Below, piece by piece: positions 26,641 through 34,348 of a stretch of 64,000 nt of DNA (positions are counted from its first letter, which is position 1; every line of letters starts with the position of its first letter). A program made the position numbers and the translations under genes. The notes beneath the pieces are model-generated. The model was not told the origin of the DNA. It made no database searches and saw nothing but the letters and a program-made list of their open reading frames with translations. The stretch is taken from positions 62,001 through 126,000 of the forward strand of contig JAWKSZ010000006.1 in the NCBI GenBank assembly GCA_041402045.1. Reading direction: 5' to 3'. The stretch is from JAGQRJ01 sp041402045. Its GTDB lineage: Bacteria > Planctomycetota > J058.

Positions 26641-27290
26641 TCGGGCACCCCTTCCGACTGGGTCCGCTTGGCCCGGCGCAGCAGGATCAAGTTGCGCGCG
26701 CAGGGGATCGGATTGAAGGCGTAGGCTATCACGAACACCAGGTCACGCCGCACGACCGCATAGGTGAACAGGAGCAGCGCACCGGCGAGCCCGGTGGCCC
26801 AGAAGCTGGCCGGGAGCGTGCTGCGCCCCAGGCGTTCGGAGACCGCCCACTGGATCGGGAAGCGCATGAGCCACAGCACCTGGCCCACCGCGCCGATCAC
26901 GAGCCACACCGGCGAGAGCCCCTCGGGGACCGAGGTGAACTTCGAGAGCCCGAGCAACAGCGCCGCCCCGATCAAGAGCACGAGCAGGATCGCGATACTC
27001 AGGCGCGAGGCGCCCACCTCCCGCGGGCGGCGTTGGAGCATGAGGTTGCGCGCGAAGATCCCCGCGTTGACCAGGGGGCCGGGAATGAACACGGGGTCGC
27101 CCCTGGAGAGCGCGTAGGCCAGCAGGAGCAGGCTCCCGCCCAGGGACAGCTCCCAGTAGCCGCGCGGGAGCTGGACCTGCTTGGCCTTCTCCGACACGAA
27201 CCACTGCAGCGAGGTCCGCGCCGTGAACAGCGCCTGACCGCTCAGCCCGACCAGCGTCCAGCCAATCACCCGTGCTCCGACTGTGTCCAC
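26637..27290 (-). CDS. Tandem LAB_N (lipid-A-disaccharide synthase N-terminal-like) membrane protein
   Basis: A 217-residue membrane protein made of two copies of the LAB_N domain. Copy one: FTARTSLQWFVSEKAKQVQL, LPRGYWELSLGGSLLLLAYA, then ARNLML. Copy two: MRFPIQWAVSERLGRSTLP, FWATGLAGALLLFTYAVVRR, then ARNLILL. LAB_N domains are about 75 residues and usually occur singly next to GT2/GT39 genes, as here. Their role is unproven; they are often placed with lipid-A or undecaprenyl-sugar modification. The GTG at 27290 has no strong SD, and an internal GTG a few codons on is possible. Confidence 0.8.
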   Translation of the reverse strand: MDTVGARVIGWTLVGLSGQALFTARTSLQWFVSEKAKQVQLPRGYWELSLGGSLLLLAYALSRGDPVFIPGPLVNAGIFARNLMLQRRPREVGASRLSIAILLVLLIGAALLLGLSKFTSVPEGLSPVWLVIGAVGQVLWLMRFPIQWAVSERLGRSTLPASFWATGLAGALLLFTYAVVRRDLVFVIAYAFNPIPCARNLILLRRAKRTQSEGVPE

Positions 27291-27367
27291 GTCCCACGCG
27301 CCACCGCGACCGCTCGGTCGCAGGAGAGCATCCGCGGCGCGCGGGTATGAGGCGCCTTAGAGGATCA

Positions 27368-27381
27368 TTAGGGCACCCTAA
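27368..27381. promoter_or_regulatory. Operator-like palindrome between LAB_N operon and nrfHA
   Basis: TTAGGGCACCCTAA is a 6-bp perfect inverted repeat with a 2-base spacer in the AT-richer part of the divergent intergenic region. It could be a transcription-factor site for either side. It does not match FNR (TTGAT-N4-ATCAA). Confidence 0.35.
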
Positions 27382-27516
27382 CCAAACGGAGCGAGGCCCA
27401 GGCACCCCCAGCCTTCGTAGGTTTTACAAGGGTTGCGGCCAGCCGCCTTCAGGACCGAGACACGCCGCTTGCCCGCTCCGACGCGCAGTGTTGGGATCCG
27501 CGCGGAAGGAGGGGGC

Positions 27517-27993
27517 GTGACGAGACGCTTGCTGCAGCGCTACGGAGTCCTGGGCTGCCTGCTCCTGGCGAGCGCGGTGGCGCTGGGGGCCCTCACGGGG
27601 GTGGGGACGTTCACCTTCGGCTACGCCGAGGGCCTGAGCTACTTCAGCAAGGACCCGCGCTCCTGCGCGAACTGCCACGTCATGCAGGAGTACTACGACA
27701 GCTGGTCCCGGGCCGGCCACCACCACGTCGCCGGGTGCGCCGACTGCCACCTGCCCCAGTCCTTCCCGGACAAGTACGTCTCCAAGGCTGACAACGGGTT
27801 CTTCCACTCCTTGGTGTTCACCCTGGGCGCCCCCGACGCGATCCGCCTCAAGCCGCGCAACCTGCGGATCCTCGAGCGCCAGTGCATACGCTGCCACCAG
27901 TCCCTGGTGGATCCGCTGCTCCCGCCGACCCACGCCGGGGAGGCCCCGAGCTGCGTTCATTGCCACCCGAACGTGGGCCACGGCCCGCGCTGA
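27517..27993 (+). CDS. nrfH: NrfH-type tetraheme cytochrome c (quinol oxidase subunit)
   Basis: From GTG 27517 (AGGAGG just upstream) the protein has 158 residues. One N-terminal membrane anchor (LLQRYGVLGCLLLASAVALG) is followed by four heme-c sites: CANCH, CADCH, CIRCH and CVHCH. Length, anchor and four hemes match NrfH, which takes electrons from menaquinol and passes them to NrfA. It lies 16 bases before nrfA in the usual nrfHA order. Confidence 0.93.
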   Translation: MTRRLLQRYGVLGCLLLASAVALGALTGVGTFTFGYAEGLSYFSKDPRSCANCHVMQEYYDSWSRAGHHHVAGCADCHLPQSFPDKYVSKADNGFFHSLVFTLGAPDAIRLKPRNLRILERQCIRCHQSLVDPLLPPTHAGEAPSCVHCHPNVGHGPR

Positions 27994-28009
27994 CTCTCCG
28001 GAGCCTTCC

Positions 28010-29680
28010 ATGCAGGAGCACCCCGACGACGACGCCTCGCTCGAGCCGCGCCCCGACCCCGCGGCCCCCGAGCCCGCCCCCCCTCCGCCGCCGCCGGTCG
28101 AGCCCGCCCCCGCGCCGTCGGCCGAGGCCGACCGGCGCCCGCCGACCCGCCTGCTGCTGTTGCTGCTCGTGGGCGCGGCGGGGGCGACCTTCGCGGTCGC
28201 CGCGCTCTTGATCTCGGTGTTCCAGCACAAGGTCGAGGCGCGCACCCCGTACGTGCGCCTGGTCGAGGTCGACGAGGCGACCACGGACCCCGCCCCCTGG
28301 GCGATCAACTGGCCGCGACAGTACGACTCCTACCGCCGCACCGTGGACACCGCGGAGACCGAGCGCGGCGGGTCGAGCGCCATGCCGGCCCAGAAGCTGG
28401 ACGCGCACCCCTGGCTGCGCCGGCTCTACGCGGGCTACGCCTTCTCCATCGACTACCGCGAGGCCCGCGGCCACGCCTACATGCTCGCGGACCAGGAGGC
28501 CACGCGGCGAGTGACCGAGCGCTCCCAGCCCGGAGCGTGCCTGCACTGCCACGCCAGCGTGCTCCCGACCTGGCGCAGGATCGGCGCCGAGGCCCTGGGC
28601 CAGCCGACCGACGCCGAGACCCTCGCCCAGAGCTTCGACCTCCCGGCGGTGGAGAAGGGCTTCGAGCTCCTGTCGGTCCGCTCCTACGAGGAGGCCCACG
28701 CCGAGCTGGCCCAGACCCCGGACGGACACGGGGAAGCCCAGGCGCACCCCGTGAGCTGCGTCGACTGCCACGACCCGCAGACCCTCGCCCCGCGGGTGAC
28801 CCGCCCTGGGTTCCTGCGCGGGATCGCGGCCCTGGCCGCGGGGGACGCCCCCGTGCCCCACCTGCCCTCGATCCAGCGCTGGCGCGAGGGCGACCGCAGC
28901 GCGCGCTACGACCCCAACAGCCTGGCCTCGCGCCAGGAGATGCGCACCTTCGTGTGCGGGCAGTGCCACGTCGAGTACTACTGCGGCCCGAAGGAGCCGC
29001 TGTTCTTCCCCTGGGACCGCGGGCTGAAGGTCGAGGACATAGAGGCGACCCTCGACGCGCACACCTTCCCCGACGGCGGGGCCTTCTACGACTGGAAGCA
29101 CGCCGAGACCGGGGCGCGCGTCTACAAGGCGCAGCACCCCGAGTTCGAGCTGTGGAGCCAGGGGATCCACGCGCGCAGCGGCGTGAGCTGCGCGGATTGC
29201 CACATGCCCTACCAGCGCGAGGGCGCGCACAAGGTGAGCAGCCACTGGGTGCGGAGCCCGCTGCTGACCGTGAACTCCTCCTGCCAAGGCTGCCACCAGG
29301 TGGCCGAGGGCGAGCTCCTCGCGCGGGTCGAGGCGATCCAGGCGCGCACCCGGGCCCTGCGCGAGCGCGCGGGGCAGGCGCTGGTGGACATGCTCGACGC
29401 GCTGCGCGCGGCCAAGGCCGCGGGCGCGAGCGAGGAGGCGCTCTCGCCCCTGCTCGAGCTCCAGCGCAAGGCCTCGTGGCGGCTGGACTTCGTGTCCAGC
29501 GAGAACTCCGAGGGCTTCCACGCCGATCAAGAGTCCGCGCGGATCCTGGCCGAGTCGATCGACTACGCCCGCCAGGCCCAGGCTGGAGCCGCGGCGCTGC
29601 GCGCGCCCGAGCCACCCCAGCTCGGTCCGCCTCCCGGCGAGGTCCACGGTGTGACGCCGGCGGTCGAGCGCGGCGGGTAG
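28010..29680 (+). CDS. nrfA: Ammonia-forming cytochrome c nitrite reductase, NrfA
   Basis: A 556-residue pentaheme protein. Heme sites are CLHCH (177-181), CVDCH (250-254), CGQCH (316-320), CADCH (394-398) and CQGCH (425-429). The first corresponds by order to the catalytic heme, CxxCK in E. coli, and is CxxCH here, as in a known NrfA subgroup. VCGQCHVEYYC and ARSGVSCADCHMPY match the active-site Tyr/Gln and His surroundings. NrfA reduces nitrite to ammonium with six electrons in the periplasm. The N-terminus is unusual: about 45 cytoplasmic, Pro/Asp-rich residues precede a single uncleaved membrane helix, so the enzyme is anchored. A heme-lyase gene is not seen nearby. Confidence 0.93.
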   Translation: MQEHPDDDASLEPRPDPAAPEPAPPPPPPVEPAPAPSAEADRRPPTRLLLLLLVGAAGATFAVAALLISVFQHKVEARTPYVRLVEVDEATTDPAPWAINWPRQYDSYRRTVDTAETERGGSSAMPAQKLDAHPWLRRLYAGYAFSIDYREARGHAYMLADQEATRRVTERSQPGACLHCHASVLPTWRRIGAEALGQPTDAETLAQSFDLPAVEKGFELLSVRSYEEAHAELAQTPDGHGEAQAHPVSCVDCHDPQTLAPRVTRPGFLRGIAALAAGDAPVPHLPSIQRWREGDRSARYDPNSLASRQEMRTFVCGQCHVEYYCGPKEPLFFPWDRGLKVEDIEATLDAHTFPDGGAFYDWKHAETGARVYKAQHPEFELWSQGIHARSGVSCADCHMPYQREGAHKVSSHWVRSPLLTVNSSCQGCHQVAEGELLARVEAIQARTRALRERAGQALVDMLDALRAAKAAGASEEALSPLLELQRKASWRLDFVSSENSEGFHADQESARILAESIDYARQAQAGAAALRAPEPPQLGPPPGEVHGVTPAVERGG

Positions 29681-29699
29681 CCCGGCCCCACACGCGAAC

Positions 29700-29723
29700 A
29701 GCCCCGTCCAGACGGACGGGGCT
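29700..29723. terminator. Bidirectional terminator hairpin between convergent genes
   Basis: AGCCCCGTCC and GGACGGGGCT pair perfectly (10 bp) around an AGAC loop, 20 bases after the nrfA stop and 27 bases from the 3' end of the convergent gene at 29750. Confidence 0.75.
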
Positions 29724-29749
29724 GCGCGGGGTGACCTCAGCGAGTCGGC

Positions 29750-31687
29750 TTAGTAGTCCGAATACTCGGTGTTCTCGAGGTCGGCGGGCTGCTCCTTGGT
29801 CACGGCCAGGACTTGGACCAGGTCCAGGTCCTGCACGGTGCCCTTGAGCCCGGGGAACACGGCCGGGTTGAACTCGGCCTCGACCGGGGTCCCGCGGAGG
29901 CTGACCCAGCCGCCCTGGATCGGCTCGAAGCGATCGAGGAGCTCGTCGGGGACGATCAGGCGCATGCGGGTCGGGGAGTAGGCCTCAGCAGCCGGAGCCA
30001 TGGGGTCGGCCGGAGCGGCGGGGTCGGCGCTGGTCGGCTCCTTCCAGCTATCGTCCACCACGATCCAGACGTTGACGCGGGTCAGGTCCAGACGGCCGTC
30101 CTCGTTGCGGTAGGCCTTGAAGGGGTCCTCGGCCTCGGCCTGCAGCGCGCGGGTCGACTCGAAGGCGTAGGGGTCCTCTTGCTGGAGCTTCTTCTCGCGC
30201 TCGGCCTTCTGCCACTTGGCGATCTCGGCCTCGACCTGAATGATCTCCTGCTTGAGGAGCTCCTCCTCGGGGGTCAGCGGGGTCCCCATGGCGGGCACGC
30301 CGGGCTCGGCGGGAGCGGCGGGCGCGGCGGCCTTGGGCTCGGAGCCCCACTCGTCCTCTTCCCAGCCCCAGTCGTCCTCCTCGTCGGCCCAGTCGCCGTT
30401 GTCGGAGTCGTTCCAGCCGTCGTTGGAGAAGCCGTCGTTGCCGCCCTTGGGGGCCTGGTTGCCGTAGGCACCCACGGCGCCGCCGGTGGCGCTGGCGTTG
30501 GTGATCGCGTCCTTGGGGAGAATGAAGATCCGGCCGACGAAGTCCTTGACCTCGGCGTCGATCCCGTCGTCGTCCCCGGTCTTCTTGGAGCGGGTGGCGC
30601 CCTCGGAGTCGGCGTCGGCGAGGTCCGCGTCCTTGGCGTCCGCGTCGTCCTCGTCCTTCTTCTCCTCCTCGTCCTCGGCCTCCTCGTCCTCGGCCTCGTC
30701 CTCGGAGTCGGACGAGCCCGCGGTGTCGCCGCCCAGCGACGCGCCGCCGGTGTCGCCGCTGCTGGCGCCGCCGCCGGTCGAGTTCCCCACGGGCGGGGGA
30801 ATGAAGGCGTCGCTGGTGTCGACGTTCGCGTAGTCGTCGTAGGCGAACTCGGAGGGATCGCTGTAGCTGCTGTAGTCGTCCTCGTAGGTGCCGCCAGCGA
30901 AGGAGTCGGGGGTCCCGTCGTCGTTGGTGTCGGTCGAGTCGACCTTGCCGTCCTCGTTGCGGTCGTAGCCAATGATCTCGCCGTTGGGGCCGTAGATCGG
31001 GGTCCCGGGGTTGGCGGGGTTGGCGTCCGCCGCCGCGGCGTCGCTGCCCGCGAAGATCCGGTCCATGGCCGCGCGCTCTTCGTCGCTCTGGCCGCCGTTC
31101 AGCCAGCTCTGGAGCAGCGCCGTGCCCACCCCGAACAAGCCCTCGACCACCTTCTCCCCCACCCGGCTGCGGTTCATGCCGTAGGGGTCGTTGTTGCGGG
31201 TGGTGGCCGGCTGGTTGTTGGTGTTCGTGCCGCCCGAGCCGCCGCCCGAGGTCGCGCCGGCGGTGTCGCGGGCGTCACGGCTGTCGGCGTTGGCCGCGTC
31301 GGTCCGGTGCTCGTTGGCCGAGCGCTCGAGCTCGTTCACGTTCTCCATGGACTTCGCGATCTCGTTGACCTGATCGGTGAGTCCGGCCGCGCTCGCCTCC
31401 TGCATTTGGTCGCGGAGGTTTTGCTTGGTCGCGTCGAACGCTTCCTGGTTGCGCACCTGGTCCAGGTTGGCGCGCAGGCGGGTAATGATTCCGTTGAGGC
31501 GGTCGACCTCGGCCTGGTCACCGGCGACCACGGCGCGGTTCTTCGCGGCCTGCATGTCGCCGATCGCGGCCTCGATGTTCGCGACGGTCGCCGAGGGGGC
31601 GGGGGTCTCTTGCGCCTGGGCGGGCAGCGCGAGGGCCGCCACGGCCACGAAGGAGAACAAGAGCTTGCTGAGCAGGGATCGATTCAC
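29750..31687 (-). CDS. Large acidic secreted protein, function unknown
   Basis: Starts at GTG 31687 (AAGGAAG eight bases upstream); 645 residues. A signal peptide (ending ALALPAQAQ) is followed by a coiled-coil-like helical region (about 30-130), then low-complexity Gly/Ser/Asn and extremely acidic stretches (SEDEAEDEEAEDEEEKKDED). Residues about 255-285 read YGPNGEIIGYDRNEDGKVDS and TNDDGTPDSF, an EF-hand/dockerin-like calcium-loop pattern. Other motifs are WNDSDNGDWADEEDDWGWEE and a folded, beta-rich C-terminus. No known family recognised. The acidity suggests binding of calcium or other cations, or a cell-surface role. Confidence 0.7.
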   Translation of the reverse strand: MNRSLLSKLLFSFVAVAALALPAQAQETPAPSATVANIEAAIGDMQAAKNRAVVAGDQAEVDRLNGIITRLRANLDQVRNQEAFDATKQNLRDQMQEASAAGLTDQVNEIAKSMENVNELERSANEHRTDAANADSRDARDTAGATSGGGSGGTNTNNQPATTRNNDPYGMNRSRVGEKVVEGLFGVGTALLQSWLNGGQSDEERAAMDRIFAGSDAAAADANPANPGTPIYGPNGEIIGYDRNEDGKVDSTDTNDDGTPDSFAGGTYEDDYSSYSDPSEFAYDDYANVDTSDAFIPPPVGNSTGGGASSGDTGGASLGGDTAGSSDSEDEAEDEEAEDEEEKKDEDDADAKDADLADADSEGATRSKKTGDDDGIDAEVKDFVGRIFILPKDAITNASATGGAVGAYGNQAPKGGNDGFSNDGWNDSDNGDWADEEDDWGWEEDEWGSEPKAAAPAAPAEPGVPAMGTPLTPEEELLKQEIIQVEAEIAKWQKAEREKKLQQEDPYAFESTRALQAEAEDPFKAYRNEDGRLDLTRVNVWIVVDDSWKEPTSADPAAPADPMAPAAEAYSPTRMRLIVPDELLDRFEPIQGGWVSLRGTPVEAEFNPAVFPGLKGTVQDLDLVQVLAVTKEQPADLENTEYSDY

Positions 31688-31836
31688 GGCAATACTTCCT
31701 TGCGCTTGGGGGCGCTTCCTGACCGCTCTAGTGCAAGTCACGACCCAATCAGGTTCTCCGGTAAGTCACGGTTTCGTCGGGGCCGGCTGCCTCGGGGTGA
31801 ATCGGATGAGGCGCATCGGGTGGGACGAATGGGAGT

Positions 31837-33375
31837 TCATGAGACGAACCTCGTTCGAACTGGAACTCCTGACCGGGCCGGGAGTAGATCGTCGCGCCGG
31901 GCGATGGCCCCGACCCCCAGGGCGAGGAGTCCCCAGCTCAGGACGAGCAGCCCCGGGCCGAGCCAGCCGGGGATCTGGACCTCGGGGCGCGCGGCGAGCA
32001 CCCGCAGGCGGCTGCCCAGCCAGGCGGGCTGCTGGGAGGGGTCGGAGGCGGCGATCCCTTGGACGAGGTGGCGCGCGGCGCGACCCCAGGGGACGTAGTC
32101 CAGGCGATACACGTTCTTGGGTGCCCCCGGCGCGGCCTCGCGGTCGATCCAGTAGTAGACCTCCCGCGGACGGTCGAGGTCCTCGCCGATCCCCTGGTCC
32201 TCCAGGAAGGGCGCGCTCACGCTGAGCAGGGCCACGGCGGCTCCCAGCAGCAGCGCGGGGCGCGCGCCCCTGAGCCTCCCGCGCGCCAGGGGCAGGAACG
32301 CCAGGGGGATCGCCGGCACCAAGTGCCGCGGCCCGACCGCGTAGCCGCCGGCCCAGAAGAAGTAGCTGCCGTAGAACCCGAGCGCGACCAGGAGCCCTCC
32401 CAGGGCCAGGGTGTACACCTCCCGCGACCCTCGCCAGGCCCGCCACCGAGCGGGGTCGGCCAGGAGCACCAGCCCTGGGGCGAACAGGAACAGCGACTTG
32501 CCCGGCGAGAGCAGGAGCCCGACCAGGGCGCGAGGCAGGCGCGCGAGGGAGAAGGGCTGAGGCTCGGCGGCGCTGCCGTCGGCGGCCAGCCCGAACAGCC
32601 CGCTCTCGGTCCAGCGGTAGCCGAAGTCGCTGAACGCTCCGAAGCGCAGCCAGTTGTAGGAGGCGTGGACCAGGGCGGCCCCGGCGATCGCCCCGGCGTA
32701 GAGCCCGGCCTGGCGTCGAGTGCGGGGGTCGGCGGCGCACACCGCGAGCAGCCCCGCCGCGGCGCAGGCGTGGGTCGCCTTGATCAGGGCCAGCCCTGCC
32801 AGAGCGCAGGCGGCGAGCCGGGTCCGTCCGCGCAGGTGGAGGGCCACCGCCCAGATCGCGCAGGCCCCGGCCACGGCCTCGGAGTAGAACACGCTGGCGT
32901 AGGGCCAGAGCACCGAGCCCACCCCCAGGAGCCCGCTCACCGCGAGGGCGCGGCGCTCGCTGGCGCCGAGCGCGCGCAGGGCGAGGAACAGGCCGACCAC
33001 GGCCAACGCGGCCCAGGTCGTGGTGCTGAGCGACGTGCAGAGGCTGAGGAGCTCCATGTAGCTGGGGAGGTCCTCACCGCGCGGCTCGAGGCCCAGGGCG
33101 CCGACCAGCCCGCGCCCCAGCGCGTGGTGCGCCAGCGCGCTGAAGGCGAACCCCGGGCCGTAGGGCGCGTAGCGGTGCCCGTCGCGACCCTTGGCCCCGA
33201 AGAACACGGCGTCGGGCACCTGGTCGATCGCCAGGGTCTGCCGCTCCCACAGGCTCTCGACCTGGAAGTAGACCTCGAACTCGTCGGCGACGCGGTCGAC
33301 GCGGCCGCTGGCCGTGCACAGGTAGAGCCCCTGGAACAGGCAGAACACGGCCAAGGGCAGGGGGAAGCGCCGCAT
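31837..33375 (-). CDS. Polytopic membrane protein, GT-C glycosyltransferase-like
   Basis: A 512-residue protein with roughly 11 hydrophobic helices. Near the N-terminus the first external loop reads RVDRVADEFEVYFQVESLWE, an acidic loop in the place where GT-C enzymes have their catalytic Asp/Glu. RYAPYGPGFAFSALAHHALG and SPGKSLFLFAPGL recur in bacterial membrane proteins annotated as PMT-like. The family is not certain. It is followed (upstream in transcription) by the hairpin-repeat block. Possible role: transfer of a lipid-linked sugar to surface glycans or proteins. Confidence 0.65.
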   Translation of the reverse strand: MRRFPLPLAVFCLFQGLYLCTASGRVDRVADEFEVYFQVESLWERQTLAIDQVPDAVFFGAKGRDGHRYAPYGPGFAFSALAHHALGRGLVGALGLEPRGEDLPSYMELLSLCTSLSTTTWAALAVVGLFLALRALGASERRALAVSGLLGVGSVLWPYASVFYSEAVAGACAIWAVALHLRGRTRLAACALAGLALIKATHACAAAGLLAVCAADPRTRRQAGLYAGAIAGAALVHASYNWLRFGAFSDFGYRWTESGLFGLAADGSAAEPQPFSLARLPRALVGLLLSPGKSLFLFAPGLVLLADPARWRAWRGSREVYTLALGGLLVALGFYGSYFFWAGGYAVGPRHLVPAIPLAFLPLARGRLRGARPALLLGAAVALLSVSAPFLEDQGIGEDLDRPREVYYWIDREAAPGAPKNVYRLDYVPWGRAARHLVQGIAASDPSQQPAWLGSRLRVLAARPEVQIPGWLGPGLLVLSWGLLALGVGAIARRDDLLPARSGVPVRTRFVS

Positions 33376-33454
33376 GGTCGAAGTCTACGCGCGTCGACCC
33401 GCGCGCGCCCCCGTTCCGCGAACGGGCGGAGCCCCAGCGCGGGCGAGCGGTCGA

Positions 33455-33752
33455 GCCGCGTCCTGCGGCCCGGCCGGCGAGCGGCGTCAGCCGCGAGCGC
33501 GCAGCGGCCGGCGAAGCCGCGTCCTGCGGCCCGGCCGGCGAGCGGCGTCAGCCGCGAGCGCGCAGCGGCCGGCGAAGCCGCGTCCTGCGGCCGGCCGGCG
33601 AGCGGCGTCAGCCGCGAGCGCGGGCGCAGCGGCTCCGGCGAAGCCGCGTCCTGCGGCCCGGCCGGCGAGCGCGCGTAGCGGCCGGCGAAGCCGCGTCCTG
33701 CGGCCCGGCCGGCGAGCGGCGTCAGCCGCGAGCCAGCGGCAGCCGGCGAAGC
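33455..33752. repeat. Five-copy GC tandem repeat made of small hairpins
   Basis: Units begin at 33455, 33516, 33577, 33643 and 33690 with GCCGCGTCCTGCGG. The first two are identical 61-mers; the third carries small insertions, the fourth is a shortened 47-base form and the fifth runs into the next element. Each unit is a chain of tiny self-complementary words: CCGC-GTCCT-GCGG, GCGGC-GTCA-GCCGC and CCGGC-GAA-GCCG. Non-coding: every frame gives only Arg/Ala/Pro-rich nonsense. Confidence 0.9.
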
Positions 33753-33830
33753 CGGCCGCGAGCCCTTGGGGGTGAGCCCGAGGGGCTTTGCCCCGAGGGC
33801 GAGGGGGTCTGGGACAGACCCCCTGAAACC
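33753..33830. repeat. Composite hairpin element, copy A
   Basis: Contains CCCTTGGGGGTGAGCCCGAG, then the hairpin GGGGC-TTT-GCCCC (33783-33793), and GGGGGTCTG-GGA-CAGACCCCC (33803-33823), a perfect 9-bp stem with a 3-base loop, ending CTGAAACC. The same order, inverted, occurs at 61.72-61.84 kb. It adjoins the tandem repeat and sits just beyond the 3' end of the pilin-like gene, where it could also act as its terminator. Confidence 0.85.
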
Positions 33831-33836
33831 AACCGG

Positions 33837-34316
33837 CTACACGAACCAGCCCATGATCCCGGCGAAGCCCATGACCATGGGGTTCGAGGCCAGGGGTCCC
33901 CAGAAGCGATCCCAGGCGCTGACGGTGCTGCTGCCGGTGGTCGTGCTGCTGCTGCTGCCAGAGGCCATGTCCTCGGCGTCGCCCGAGCCGCTGGAGCCGT
34001 CGGACCCGTCCTCGGACTCGCCGATCGTGTCCTCTTCGCCCTCGGTCTGGCCTTCGTCGTCCGTGGCGTCCTCGTCCTCGGACGCCTCTCCGGTCTCGTC
34101 CTCGTCTTCCTCGCTGCCGGAGGTGACCCGGGGCTCGACGCCCTCGCAGTCCTTGCCCTCGATCTTGCAGAGGTTCTTGTCCGCAGCGATCTGGCGCATG
34201 GCGCGCGATCCTGCGGAGAGGAGGCCCACCACCGAGCAGACCATGACGATGGTCAGCAGAATGGTGTACTCGGTCATGCCTTCGGCGCGCCGGCGTCGTC
34301 TGATCAGTCGATCCAC
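33837..34316 (-). CDS. Flp/type IV pilin-like protein with acidic C-terminal domain
   Basis: A 159-residue protein from GTG 34316. The start MDRLIRRRRRAEGMTEYTIL matches the Flp-type prepilin layout: a basic leader, Gly, then a hydrophobic helix with a conserved Glu-Tyr (MTEYTILLTIVMVCSVVGLL), so processing by a prepilin peptidase is expected. Residues about 50-135 are highly acidic and Ser/Thr-rich (SEEDEDETGEASEDEDATDD), unlike short Flp pilins. The end is hydrophobic (ASNPMVMGFAGIMGWFV). No tad assembly genes are in the window. Its SD (AGGAG) lies in a leader with two alternative hairpins. Confidence 0.7.
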   Translation of the reverse strand: MDRLIRRRRRAEGMTEYTILLTIVMVCSVVGLLSAGSRAMRQIAADKNLCKIEGKDCEGVEPRVTSGSEEDEDETGEASEDEDATDDEGQTEGEEDTIGESEDGSDGSSGSGDAEDMASGSSSSTTTGSSTVSAWDRFWGPLASNPMVMGFAGIMGWFV

Positions 34317-34323
34317 GGACCAT

Positions 34324-34348
34324 CTCCTCTCAGGAGCACGAATCTCCT
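34324..34348 (-). promoter_or_regulatory. Candidate SD-sequestering switch in the pilin leader
   Basis: Reading the minus strand, AGGAG (34348-34344), ATTCGTG, CTCCT (34336-34332), GAG, AGGAG (34328-34324) then the GTG start at 34316. The middle CTCCT can pair with either AGGAG. Pairing with the second hides the gene's own SD in a 5-bp, 3-base-loop hairpin; pairing with the first frees it. Stems are short, so this is a hypothesis. Confidence 0.35.

Noticed and set aside
33455..33752. CRISPR array
   Set aside because: Repeats are directly adjacent with no unique spacers, and no cas genes are near.
33374..33775. Arg/Ala/Pro-rich open frames in the tandem hairpin repeats, some running into neighbouring genes
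   Set aside because: All frames are open because of the base composition, the periods of 61, 66 and 47 bases are not multiples of three, and the products resemble no protein.
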